Below are positions 27,454 through 41,500 of a stretch of 64,000 bases of DNA, one piece after another. How positions within the stretch are numbered: position 1 is the first letter of the stretch; each line of letters starts with the position of its first letter. Origin of the DNA: Epiperipatus broadwayi (lineage: Eukaryota; Onychophora; Udeonychophora; Euonychophora; Peripatidae); the NCBI GenBank assembly GCA_028023455.1, contig JAQFVV010007264.1, forward strand, positions 1 to 64,000, given 5' to 3'. The notes under the pieces are model-generated. The model was not told where the DNA came from and made no database searches. It worked only from the letters and a program-made list of their open reading frames with translations. The translations under genes and the position numbers were made by a program.

Positions 27454-27455
<2 letters not shown>
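26662..27455 (+). pseudogene. PLE-A copy, right arm: GIY-YIG domain and 3' end
   Basis: Codons from about 26667 to the TGA at 27273-27275 give the C-terminal ~200 residues of a PLE protein: IEIFAKELLNVGYKMEQINN, VIYQIFCDCMLSYIGESRC, EKRLKEHE, then KIKEAIFINRNKTHLINRQA and ending IRDSWNLN. The GIY-YIG nuclease of PLEs nicks target DNA for target-primed reverse transcription; here the RT domain is missing by 5' truncation. The open frame runs back to 26589 only because it reads into the inverted left arm. The 3' untranslated part carries a hammerhead-like motif at 27313-27353 and ends in a (TA)n tract. Confidence 0.87.
27313..27353 (+). ncRNA. Hammerhead-ribozyme-like fold in PLE-A 3' end
   Basis: Stem I is GCAG (27313-27316) with CTGC (27350-27353). 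A core reading TTGAGGCA follows. Stem II is GGTT with AACC, then GAA, a self-complementary AGTACT as stem III, and T at the cleavage position. This is the order of a type I hammerhead, known from PLE terminal repeats. Deviations are T for C3, C in place of A9 or one inserted base in the core, and no hairpin loop on stem III. I expect it to be weak or inactive as a monomer. Confidence 0.5.
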
Positions 27456-27498
<43 letters not shown>

Positions 27499-27516
27499 CC
27501 GTTAAATATGACTGTT

Positions 27517-27552
<36 letters not shown>

Positions 27553-27565
27553 AACAGTCATATTT
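27431..27565. repeat. Two fold-back palindromes centred on (TA)n
   Basis: A 20-bp arm at 27431-27450 returns as its exact reverse complement at 27486-27505 across a (TA)n centre. A second pair, 27504-27520 and 27549-27565, flanks the next (TA)n. The middle segment is therefore made of the reverse complements of both neighbours. This looks like template switching at TA hairpins, or an assembly fold-back. Confidence 0.85.
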
Positions 27566-30534
27566 GAACATTCATGCAACAAAATTCAGAGTTTTGGTAA
27601 ATTATACCCAGGCTGATCTAGATGGGGGTTTGAGACTAAATCTGACTGCACCACAGCTCCTTCACCAACACTCCCTGACATACTACCTTATGAATGACAT
27701 ATATGAAGTCACACTTGTAATCTCTCAATTTTCGTGCCGGCAATAGCAAAGGGTAAAATGAGAGACTCAGGGATAATTAACTAAATGCTTTATAACTTAA
27801 CCAAATACTCTCACACAACTTATGGCTGATTATCCAATATATATATTAACAGTTATGGGTGGTGATTTAATATAAACAAAGTGAATAATACTATAGACAT
27901 TAATAGGTTTTAAAATTATTTAATATTGACAAAACACAAACAATAACAATTTAATATACTCCATATTCCACTCGCAGGTGGGATAGTGAAAATATAAACT
28001 ACACGTTATGGAATCAATGTGCTTAACGATCATCATTTATTATAGTGTTTATACATTTAATTATTATTTTTACATCTACACTGATGTCTAACTTATGTTC
28101 TGCCATTCCTACTCAGTTTGTTAAGGATTAAACTCTTAAGAGAGTGACAACTTTATACAATGTGTACTTAAATTTTTTATTCATGATGAGCGGTCAATGC
28201 GCTCTTTATGTAGATATTCTTAGATAAACTAGATCTTAGGTTCAGATCAATGCTGAACAATTAATATAATAGCAGATAAGCTGGTGTTTTGTAGCATAGC
28301 TTCTGAGGCTATGGCGCTATGCAAATTACATCAGAGGTGCAGCTTGAATGTGCCTTTACTCATGAGATTCAGCAACGTTTACTCGGTTCTCAGCTACCGG
28401 TCGCCTGCTATATGTGAACTTTTAGTTTGGATGATCAAACAGCCATAATATACATTTCTGGATTCAGTGTTCCAGTTTTAAAGGAGAAAATGGGAATGAC
28501 CCTTAAAATCATGATCCCATTCAAGATAGAGGGTTGTCTGAACTAGGGATGATAAGATAGCCCTTAAAACCTAATCTTATCTTAATAATTATATCATAGC
28601 AAGGCAGAATAAACCTCAGTGCTTCATAAAGGCCCATTCACAATGCTTTCTAAATATAAATTATTACAACTAGTAAAGTGCAAAATCTATAGTTTCTTCT
28701 ACAAACTACCTTATGCCAGTTAGTTAAATAAGCACTGAAATGGTGCTAAAGAGGACTTTATTAAAATTTATCTAGTTTATTAATTAACTACATATTTTAT
28801 GAAATTACATTAATGGAGTCTAAAGCATATCTGGGGCTTAAACTTGGCTAACTACTGAATATGCCTTAAATTATTACTCTCTCCTATTTAACCAAACAAA
28901 CCTGTTTAATAAGCAACATGTGTGATATCAAGCTAAACATAGCAGCTCAAATAATACATCAAAGTAGGTTTCAGACCAGAGATAAATAAATATGCCAAAC
29001 GGCATACATTACTTTACTTGAGAACAAAACGTCTCTTTAAGTTTATAATAATTAATAATGTCTGCTCCGAAGGCAAAGCATAAATCAATAAATGCATTTT
29101 AACAATATATATATATGCAAAAGTATATATATGTTAAAATGCATTTATTGATAAAAAAAAAAATATATATATATGCAAAAGTATAGACATGAATAGAGAA
29201 AATAATAAGGCAAATAAGCTTTTATAAGTTGAATTTAAAAAGATTTAAGAGTTTGAGGTCAGGCAAGATTTACATTTTAACTTTTAAAGTATTTTAAAAT
29301 TATACAGGTTGAGAAACGTTTATTTAATACAGTTAATTACTTTAAGAGAGAATGCACCTTTTAAACATAGTTTGATTAATTTATAAGATTTGAATTGAAG
29401 ATTTTGTGCACATTATTTATTATATAGCTAGCTTTAGGAAAGATTTATAGATCGCTATAGCTTTTTTTTAGATTTAGCTTGATTAGAAGTTGTTACCGAT
29501 TATTTATCTGAAGGCTTGCAGCTGGTGGGATGAAACACACATGCATGGACTGATTTATCTGAGCTGGTTCATCTCTGGGCTATCCTTTTAGTAGTGCTGT
29601 GGTTTTTGGTCATCGGTCTCCATAGCAGTTCTCACCACCGAGGAAGCTGGCAATGACAGTCTTTTTAGCCAATGGTTTTCATAGTAAAATGTGGGCACCC
29701 TGCCTGGATATGAGCGAACATGAGAGTAAAAGCAAAATGGAATCCTGATTTCTTTTCAACTGGACTTTTTATATTTCTTTAACCCTCCCCTCCTACAGTT
29801 CATTCACAATCTTTATTTTTAGACTTTAAAACTTAAGAAGTCTTAATTTCATCCACTACAAATGAATCGGTTAGATTAATTTCAGGCTTAATTGTTTACT
29901 AATTGTTCCTTTTTTATTTCATGAAGATTCAAGATCAGCTTATTTTATTGCAGGTTTAATTACCCCATTTTTATTTTATTAAGATTCATAAAGTCTGGAT
30001 TTATACCGGCGGTGTCTCTTAAAATTGACCAAGTTCTTTTTTTTTTTGAAACATTGAATTCCTTCTCTTTTTTTTCTTGAAAGAGATTTAAACTGCAACC
30101 ATTTTAACATACATGTGAGAAATCTACATTTGTTTTTAATTGCTACAAGTGATTAAGTAATTTAGTAGTTGGTTAACTTCAAAGATGGTTTGAAATGATT
30201 TAGAGAACTTTGTTCTTATATAATACAATTTTCCAGCTTAAAACCAATTTAATTTTTTAAAATCATAAGATAAATGTTTATAAAATTATAAGGTGTGTAC
30301 ATTATATAATGATAATATCAATCAGATGTGAATATACAATTTTTGGCAAATAAAAATATTACAAAATGTCTATACAATTTGTGTGTGCTTATACAATTAC
30401 ACACATATACATGTAAATATACGCTTTTATATATGTTAAATTCCCAAGTATATTATATATACATGTGTACTTATAGGTTTGAACTAGGGAAATGAAGACT
30501 ACTATTTTATAGAATAGGTGAAATGTATGATGAT
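27566..30534. other. Slightly GC-richer block, unrecognised
   Basis: Less AT-extreme than its surroundings, notably 28180-28640 and 29500-29810. No domain on either strand; the longest frame near 27564-27746 has no family I know. On the minus strand a purine run (GGAGGGGAGGG, about 29783-29795) is followed by TATAAAAAG near 29765-29775, a possible promoter or LTR edge that I cannot confirm. It lies between PLE-A copies on opposite strands, so it may itself be an inserted element. Confidence 0.45.
29085..29151. repeat. 20-bp perfect inverted repeat around (TA)n
   Basis: TCAATAAATGCATTTTAACA at 29085-29104 returns as its exact reverse complement at 29132-29151. The centre is mostly TA repeat with GCAAAAG. 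Confidence 0.9.
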
Positions 30535-30608
30535 GAAATCATACTGTTTCAATATATATATATATATAATTGAAATCATACTGTTTCAATATATATATAT
30601 ATATAATT
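30535..30608. repeat. Two direct 37-bp units at the PLE-A insertion edge
   Basis: Units 30535-30571 and 30572-30608 each read GAAATCATACTGTTTCAA, then (TA)n, then ATAATT. The second adjoins the PLE-A tail. This could be a long target duplication or microsatellite slippage. Confidence 0.75.
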
Positions 30609-30913
30609 GAAATAATATTTTTAACGGTTTATAAACAATTACAAACAATCTTAAAATCTGCAGAAGTACTTTCAGTTACTTTCTAACCTGCCTCAACTGC
30701 CAATAAATTCAAAAGCGGAAGCAAACATCATCAATTCAAATTCCACGAATCTCGTATTTTAATATTAGAAGCTTGTCGATTTATTAAATGCGTTTTATTC
30801 CTGTTTATAAAAATTGCCTCTTTAATTTTTCTTTTACTATGGTTTCTCTCTTCATGAAGAATTTTCACATTTTCAAAATTAAATTTAAATTTATATTTAC
30901 ATGTTTTTTCGTG
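30607..30913 (-). pseudogene. PLE-A third copy, 5'-truncated tail
   Basis: Reverse complement of 27130-27420 with substitutions. On the minus strand it has the end of the GIY-YIG protein (AIFINRNKTHLINRQAS equivalents) and the 3' untranslated part. Family sequence stops at about 30913, where unrelated DNA begins. Confidence 0.85.
30660..30700 (-). ncRNA. Hammerhead-like fold, PLE-A third copy
   Basis: Same order as at 27313-27353 on the other strand, with stem I GCAG/CTGC intact. Stem II is GGTT/AACT, so the pair next to the core becomes G-U. Structure is kept despite substitutions. Confidence 0.45.
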
Positions 30914-31194
30914 CTATGCTGAGTTCGAAGACATTAACGTGTCTAAAAAATTCACGCTTGCAAGCTGAATAGAAACTGTTTCATAAACGCTCAGAGTTTG
31001 TGTTTAGATCTAGTTCTTTTTCCTGTCTTTCACTGACGATAGCAAATAGCTTGAAATCATGATCTGAAAGTGGAATTAAAGTTAGAGATAGTGAGTGCAT
31101 TCTCTGATGTTTATGTAAACGAAATACGCTTGACGGTGTTTTTGGTAGAACGCCATCTGTTGACATATATATATATATTATGAATATCCTATTT
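30914..31194. other. Unique sequence beside the PLE-A copy
   Basis: Mixed-composition sequence with no recognised gene. A minus-strand frame over 30981-31319 lacks known motifs and runs into the tandem repeat. Confidence 0.45.
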
Positions 31195-31445
31195 GATGCT
31201 AGCATAAGGCAATATTCAACACTTTTGCAAAGGCAATAAAAATCATTTATGGGTTTATATACCAAGGCCAACATAGCTAGACAATATTTAAGCACTTTTC
31301 CAAAGACAATAAAAATCATTTATGGGTTTATGTACCGATGCCAACATAGCAAGACAATATTTAAGCAATTTTCCAAAGCCAATAAAATCATTTATGTGTT
31401 TATGGACTTATGTCAACATAGTAAGATAAGATTTAAACATTTTCA
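31195..31445. repeat. ~73-bp tandem repeat, about 3.3 copies
   Basis: AATCATTTATG recurs at 31241, 31314 and 31386 (periods 73 and 72), with CCAACATAG and CAATATTTAAGCA between. Copies diverge toward the right end. Confidence 0.85.
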
Positions 31446-33386
<1,941 letters not shown>

Positions 33387-34506
33387 TACACCTGGGACTC
33401 TTTTTACGCGGACATATTTAATGTGATTTTGAAATTACGCGATTCACGTTTCTTTGGAAGTCAAACTCCGATAATGCACTATTACTTTAAATAATAAATT
33501 TTGTGCACTTACATCATATTGAAAGTAATAGCACATTATTAGAATTCGACTTTCATCTTAGTAATTTCAATATTTTCAGTGCTTTATAATAGTAAGATTT
33601 TATGCAATAATGAAATTAAAATCATGATTTCCACATTTTATGTATACACACATTAAATTTTACTAGATTATAATGTAAATTTGTTCAAACATTGTGCGTG
33701 TTAATTTTGCATTTTAAATCACCTTCTGTTTTTGCTTTTAAAAAAAAAAACATAATCAATTATTAATCATTTAGTGTCCACAAGTTTATTTTTAAAAGGT
33801 GAGTAATAGCAGTGGGCACACTTAAATTTGACAATTAAAAATTAAAATCTGATTTTTAATTGTAATTAACAATTTAAAAGTTACTTATGGCAACTTGAAA
33901 TTAATGTGATGTGAAACGTAATTTGATTTTTAAACGGAATTGAAAATTAAAAAATTAAAGGCAAAAATAAGAATTTAATTTTTAGTTGTTACTTTCATAA
34001 ACAAATAATAAAATCATCATCTCAAAGATTAATTACTAATTACATTGTCACCAGAAATCCATTATCACAATATGAGTGTGAAGTTGGCACTAGTTGTATT
34101 ACCTCTTGTGAAGAATCTGAATTTTTACCAGTTTGCAAATGAACCCGTTTATTGGCAGGTAGCGATAATAATTAAAATGTGTATAAAAATGTAAATTATT
34201 GTACTGTAAATTATGCATAAAAATATATTATTTTGAATAAAATTAAATATTATAGTTAAAAAAAGTTTGTCTTATATCAATTTTTTTCAAATTTGAAATA
34301 TTTTATTAGTCATATTTTATTTTCTTATTTTTTTTGTGCGAATTTTAACGTACTTTTACATTGGTGCTTTGCTTTTACATGACTTTTGAAAAATAACAGT
34401 CCATATCCCCCCTTTTTCAAGATAAGTTATGTCTATTTTTGCGCAATTTTGTTTGCGCATGTTTTCTGAGGAACCTATCTATCACGTAAAACCTGACCCA
34501 GGTGTA
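33387..34506. mobile_element. Tc1/mariner-type MITE with TA duplication
   Basis: The left end reads TA-CACCTGGG (33387-33396) and the right end CCCAGGTG-TA (34497-34506). The terminal repeat continues imperfectly inside: TTTTTACGCGG on the left against a reverse-complemented GTTTTACGTGA on the right. The TA at each edge fits the target duplication of this superfamily. The ~1.1-kb interior has no transposase. An internal inverted pair (about 33458-33490 and 33520-33558, both containing forms of GATAATGCACTATTACTTT) may be a second, nested hairpin element. Confidence 0.7.
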
Positions 34507-34933
34507 ATATTATTGCTCTGATAACCAACATTATTTGTTTCCTTGAGTTTATTTAATAAAGATTTTTTTTTCTCAATTAACTATCTTATATAAATTTAAC
34601 CTTAGACAAATATTTTTATAAATATATGGACATTAAAGAATAACAACTTTGATTACATTCTGTATCAATTTATCTCTTGACCTTTTCTCTAAGAGCTATA
34701 TGTATTAAATTAAATATTTTTAGAATTAATTATGATGGTATCAAAGGAATGATTAGGCATATTATATATAGTAACTAGTATATTCAGGAAAAGATATTCT
34801 ACATAACGATTATTTATTATTGATAGCCACTTACTAAGCAACTTGAGTTCAGTTTATTTTTAGCAATATTTTAGTTTAAAATAATTGGCAGTAACATACA
34901 ATACTATTGCATAACATATTTTTAAGGTATTCC

Positions 34934-34936
<3 letters not shown>
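34507..34936. other. AT-rich spacer, nothing recognised
   Basis: No reading frame, repeat or motif that I can support. Confidence 0.5.

Positions 34937-35000
<64 letters not shown>
34937..35000. repeat. (TA)n microsatellite
   Basis: About 32 TA units. Confidence 0.95.
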
Positions 35001-35002
<2 letters not shown>

Positions 35003-38000
35003 TAATTAATCTATGAAAATTTTTAATTTAACTTATATAACTCTCAAGGGGAGATGGATTGTTATGTACAAAATGTCAAAATGTTGTGATCTTTAAAAGT
35101 CTTAATAATATTAAAATGTAGAGTTTAAATCTATATAGAAATTGTATGCAAAAGAAAAAAAGTGGTGTTCATTTTAAAAGCTTCCATTTATTCATGCAGC
35201 AAACAGTGTAATTTGTAGCTGTCAATAACAACTGATCATTACTTTCAAACACTATTGCTGAACATATTTTTCTACTTATAATATGAAATATTCCATTTAT
35301 TTGTTTACATTATAATTAATCCATAAAATATTTAATGCATATATACAAACAACATGGGTATTTACTTTATTGGTCTTGAAATCATTCTTCTAAATCTATT
35401 AATAGAATGAGGAAATAAACTATATCTAAAATGTTATAAATAAAAAATAGACTGCATTAAAAGTTAACTAACAAAAATATCTTCATTTAAGTATAATAAT
35501 ATATTAATTTAACAATAAGAATGATTAGAATATATTATTTATAACATAGTAGCATACAATAATAATTTTTGGCAGAGTTTATTAAAAACAAAATACCATA
35601 TTAATTTAGAAATAAAATGAAGAAATAAAATTAACTTGGTTATAAAAAAAGGCTAAACAAAATGTAATGTGACAATTTTTTTTCTTTATTCTTATGGAAA
35701 TGATGGTCAGATAACATATAATTCTTTAATATTTTTTTACATATTTTTTTATATTTTCAACTTAAAATTATGCTAAGAATTTTGTGTATAGAAACACATT
35801 ATTCATTTCTTTTTGTTTTCTAAAGGTAAATAATATTTGTAGTAAAAACATAGCAAAAAAAAAGGGAAATAATATACTGTATAAATAAATATCACAATGG
35901 TTAATTTTGAGAAGTGACAAAAATGCTGGGTAATTTTCAGGGGTGTATATACAAGTATATATATTGTAATTTTTGGCTTTGCCAGTAAAGCTAGGCTTTC
36001 AGCTGTTTAAGTATAAAAAAATAAAGGAAAAAAATTTCATTAATTTAATTTTACTACCAGTTAACTTTTTCAAAACTGTATAATTAGATGCCAATTTAGA
36101 ATAAAAATTATTTGAAGTACTTTTATATGTCCTGAACATTATTAAAATTCATTTTTAATTGTATTAATTTAAAGATGTTTGTGGTTGAGGTAGTTTTGGT
36201 AGTTTTCAAGTGTTTAACCTAGATATATATATATTTTTCTATTTAGTAAGAAATTAGTGTGAAAACTAGGATTAATTTAATATAGTACCTAGTATCTCAA
36301 CTTTTAGTATTTAAATTCAACGGTGATAGTAATTACATGTCAATTATAATGTTAGTTATTAATGTTAAATTTTTTCACTTTTAAGAAAGTATTTTTTTCT
36401 AAATTAACTATTAGCTAGAGTACATTCATTTAAGATAATATCATTAATATTAAATAGGTAAGGATGAAGCTAGATTGGTTAATTTAAAGGACAAAGAATT
36501 GGTTTATTAGTATTAAAATAATTGCTAATTTTCAAGTGAAACAACTTGAGCATATCTGTGGGTGCTTACATTCATTAATTTTAATTTACACTTCCTTGTT
36601 TTACAATGTTAAATATTTTTAATTTAATTAAAATATTAATTTGAATCCTAGTGAACTTTTAATTATTTAATTAATATATTCTAAAAATAGTTATCAGAGA
36701 ATGATGCAATATTTAAAAAAATATATATTTTCTTTATAATATTTTATTTTATTTTACCATAGTAATTTTACTTTCTTAAATAATTATTTCAGACAGAATT
36801 TTTTAATTAAGAAGTCTAACAATATGAAACTGAGTTTCTATTTTGGGTTTAACTCCACAGATACAAAATTGATCTTTAAACCTAAAGTGGAAAGATTAAA
36901 GGAAGTAATACAAAAATATTTCCCCATAAACCATAAAAAGTAGCATGACTAGATGTATAAAAGGTCAACACACACCCATAAAACAGAACTATGAACATAT
37001 TATGAAAACTACTACAAGCTACTGTACTTCTAGTAGAAAAACAGACAAGCAAAGAAAATCAACAATCTCAACTACAGAATTAGTTATATGTTCAAAATTT
37101 TAAATTGTTTTATTGGAATGTAATATGGGTCTTTAAAAAGCTCTAATTTCAGGTACTAAATTTTAAGCTGAAGTTACTGGGAATCCAAAAGTCAAGTCTA
37201 TTTGAAAAAAAAAACAAATAAAGATGCCAAACAATTATTCACTAATAGTTTCTGAAATATATCTATTCAACACTGATAAGTCACAAAAATTACATATGGC
37301 ACGTTCTATTCACATAGAAATACCTCATTATTTTAAAGTGTCACAGTTGTAATGAACTTTGTTATGTGCCTTATATCTTAAAAATAAAATTATTGGAAAA
37401 TTATTTTTGGCAATATTTATGACAGCAAGCTAAATGATGTAAAATGTGTATTTTATTTTTTAAAAAAGCAATCAAATTCCCACTGATTTTAAATGGTTTA
37501 TTTTGATATTATTTTAAAATATGTTATTTCAATATTTTTGATAAACAATTCCTATTGGATAAATTTCTTTCTTTTAATAAATGAACTATTACTTCAAAAT
37601 GAGTGAACCTTTTGTGTTAAATTCAAAAATGATATATTAATTACGTATAATAATTGGTGTTTGTTGGCTTTGCTTGCAAGAAGAAAGAAAAAATAACATT
37701 AATGTATGCTTCTATTTTATGCATAAAAGAAACTAAACAAGAGGAAATGTATTCTTAAATCTACCTTTATGTTGTAAATATGTTGCCTTTATATTTCTAG
37801 AAAATTATGGTAAAAAATTAAATGCCATTAATTTTACTAAGATTTGCTTATCAGATGCATTTTGACAACTATTAGTGTCAAAATGAAAATGTGTAAACCT
37901 GTCCTCTCTTTTTCTCTCTGGAAAATAACCTGCTTATTCAGAAGGAAATATCTGTTTTTGTATTTCTACATTAGAAAGAATAAATGAAAAATCAACTTAA

Positions 38001-41000
38001 TATTATAATATAAATTATTGAAACTTGACTTACTTATATAAATCAATATGTGAAATTAAATTGCCATTAATAATGTATTTGTGTGTTTATGTATAAGTAA
38101 ATCTTATGTAAAATAAATTTCAGTGATAAGCGTCTATTTTAGATAGCTTTATTGCCAACAAATGAAGATAAATTATATCCTTGCTAAGCTGTATCCTGGA
38201 AAAATGGTGAAACCTCCATAATAAAAAATTTTAATACTTTAAAAGTTTGGTAAACTGGTTATAATTTAGAATTATAATTTTATGTGCTCATAATTTATTA
38301 TTTTCTTGTTTCATGTATTCTTGCTTGACATATTTTGTGCATTATGGATTGTGGTAATATTTTAAAGTTTACATAATATTGACTATTTTATTAATGTAGT
38401 ATAATAATTTTACTATTTTATTATTTTAAGAGTATTGCTTTGTCCTCTGTTGGAACTTATCTATTTCACAGAATATCTATTTGTAAACCATTAAAAGATA
38501 TTGTATATTCTTATGTAATTCATTATTTCAGGCTATATTCTATTAAGTCATATTTGACAACTATCTTATCAGTTTTATACATCAGTAAATAATTATTATA
38601 TTTATTTAGAGATATTACCAATTTTTTTTATCTTGTGTATTGTTATGACCTTAATTGCCAATTTATTTTTCCAAGAGATGATAATCATAATATCTCTCTT
38701 GATGATGTGATTTTTGATAGCACATATATTTTATAAAGAGATGTTAGTCTTTTTTTCTCTTCTTAATGATATTTTCCATGAGTGGTGTGTATTTTCAGAT
38801 TTCACATTTGTATATGTGCTCTGTTTGAGGCAACTCTTGCTGATTATAGTGTATAAAATGGCCCCCTTTTCTCATTTGCTTAGACACAAAGGTCCTGGCA
38901 TATTTACTTGCCCTCAGAATGTAAATGCATCTATTGGGTATGTGCCATCATTATATTCATTGTCTTATTGATCTTTTTCTCTTGGAAGAATCATATTTTT
39001 GTATAGCAATCATGTATGGTGTATTAAATATCTTAATTATTATGGCAATTGATATTGCTATTTGTTTATGAAGAATGTCATTTTTCTTTTAGGTGCACTT
39101 TTGACTACCCTTAGTGTAGATAGAGATGGTCCTGTTGTATAAATCTGTTCTCCTGCATTTTTCTGGCATTATAGAATATAAAACCAATTATTACTTTGTT
39201 CAAAACTTCAAAATTGTATTTATAAGCTCAAATAAAAATATAAATCATCATAATTCAATAGCAAGTTATTATTGGATTGGTAAAATATAAATAATATTTA
39301 GATTCATTTATTGTTTGGGATAATCTTATGGTGAGAGTGTATGAAAATGGGGAACTGCTTGAAATAATGCATAGGTAATTAAAAATTTTATCAATTAAAA
39401 ATATATAGAGGCATTGAAATAATGCTTATGTTAGTCAAAATTCATCATGTAACAGATTGTAAAATGTATAAAAATGCATATGTCAATAAAACTTTTATCA
39501 TTTAGGAAAGTATAAACATTTTTGGAATAATAATATGAATATTAATGTAAACTTTATTATTCTGGAGATGTAAAACTTTTTGTAGGTATTTGTGTTTACA
39601 ACATTAATATTGGTCACACTACGTAAACAGTAGATAATTAAAATTTAATTTACTAATATATTTGTTCATGAGTTTAAGCTACAAAGTATGAAACTGTATT
39701 TCTCTGATATGGTAAAATTGCATTGTGTTGTATTTTAACAGTGCATTTAAATTGTGTGTATTTCCTACAGTGTTATTCTCAAATTACCTTATTGTAAATA
39801 AATGTTATATTCTGTTGTAAAGCCTAGTTTATAGTGTCAACATTATCTTATTCACATATCATTGTCCATATATCTATACATTACTTAATTCATGATGCAA
39901 TTGTATATTATTTTAGTCATTCAATGTAAATTTACATAAATTAAAGATAAAAAATCACTTAGTTATAATGATTTATAGATGTTGAGAATATATCTAAGTA
40001 ATAACTTATTTATTCCGTTTTTTAAAATTTTATACTGGTCACTATAATTTAATTACAAGTATTTAAAAAAAAACTGCTTTTGTAATAAATTATTATCTGC
40101 TTCATTTAAGATTATTATCTGATTGTCATAATCAATTGACATGATTAAATTATTTGTCTAAATCTATATGAAATTTGGTTTAAGTTGTTACTGGATTATT
40201 CTAAGGGGCCATATATTCCTTTATTCACTATAGGTATTCAAATGCTATCCTAGGAGATTTATTATATTATTCTAAATTAAGAGTTTTTAGGTATCTTATT
40301 TTATTTAAAATATTTTCTATTAAAATTCATTATAACTATTATTATTGTGCAGAAGGTAGATATTATCTTTGTAATAGGTGTATATCCCCTCATACTTTTC
40401 ATAAGGATGTCATTTATTTGCATAATAACTTATAAATAAAATAAAAGATTGAAAAATTTAATATTAGGAATATGTATAATGAACCCTGAGTTCTTATTAT
40501 TATAATTCAATGATGAGAAAAAATTATATTTTATGTAAAAAAAGTATTGTGAATAAAAGTGGCACAAATAAATAAATAAGATTTAAGAACACGATCTTTC
40601 TTTATCTAAAATATTGAACTGTGGATCTAATCATGGCAATAAGATGATGGAATAGTGATTATGATGTGTAGTATTATATATTGGAGGGGATAATAAAATG
40701 TATTAAGAGTTGGAGAATATATTATAAACGAACTACTCTTGGTATGTGCTTTAATATTTAACGCTACTATCATTTAAGAATGAGTTGATAATTTTACTCC
40801 CTTTAATTTTAGTGATTATTAAAATACTTATAATATTTAGTTATTATTATTTTGATTCTTGTAGCTCTTGTAGTTACTGGCAAATATCATTGATAGAGAA
40901 TCCTGAGCTAGCCTAAATTTTGTTGTCCATATCTTATTTTTAATTTATGATGTTGTTCAATATGATCTTAAAATTTTGGTGTTATATATATATTGTGCCC

Positions 41001-41500
41001 TTTGCTATAGGTAAATGATGGTTATAAATGGTCAATTACTAAAAAAATTTAAAATTAATATTATATAGTATTTAAAATTATAAACTATGGTTAGGCAATA
41101 AAGGGTTAATATAATATATTTAATAATAAGTATTGTGATGGTGAGGATTGCATCTAGTTCTATATTTTTCTAAATTATTATTCAAAATTTTATATAATCA
41201 TTTTAAATAATATAAGTAGCCAATTTATTAAGACAGATAAAACTAGACTAAACACCGGAAATGTCTATGTGACTGTCTGGAATATTCTATGTATAAGCAC
41301 TAGTTTAAATTAATACTAATAATTAAAATATTTAAATAGTATATTATAGAACTGGATGGAATTGTCACACATTATAATAAAAAATAAGATTATACATCTT
41401 TATTAATTATTGTTTCAAAATTATTTTAGAAGTAATTAAATTGTGATAGATAATAATTAATTTAAAAATAATAATAGGTTAATATTTAAGTCTATTACAT
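35001..41500. other. 6.5 kb AT-rich DNA without recognised features
   Basis: The longest plain stretch of the window. The 85-codon plus-strand frame at 38714-38971 shows no known domain. The minus strand of 38600-39200 gives disconnected stretches that I could not assign. Translations near 36840-36960 (FYFGFNSTDTKLIFKPKVER) are also unassigned. It could be intron or intergenic DNA. Confidence 0.5.

Noticed and set aside
38600-39200. Possible piggyBac transposase on the minus strand (SKQMRKG-like stretch)
   Set aside because: Only a few residues resemble the family, in two frames, with no DDE motif or order of motifs.
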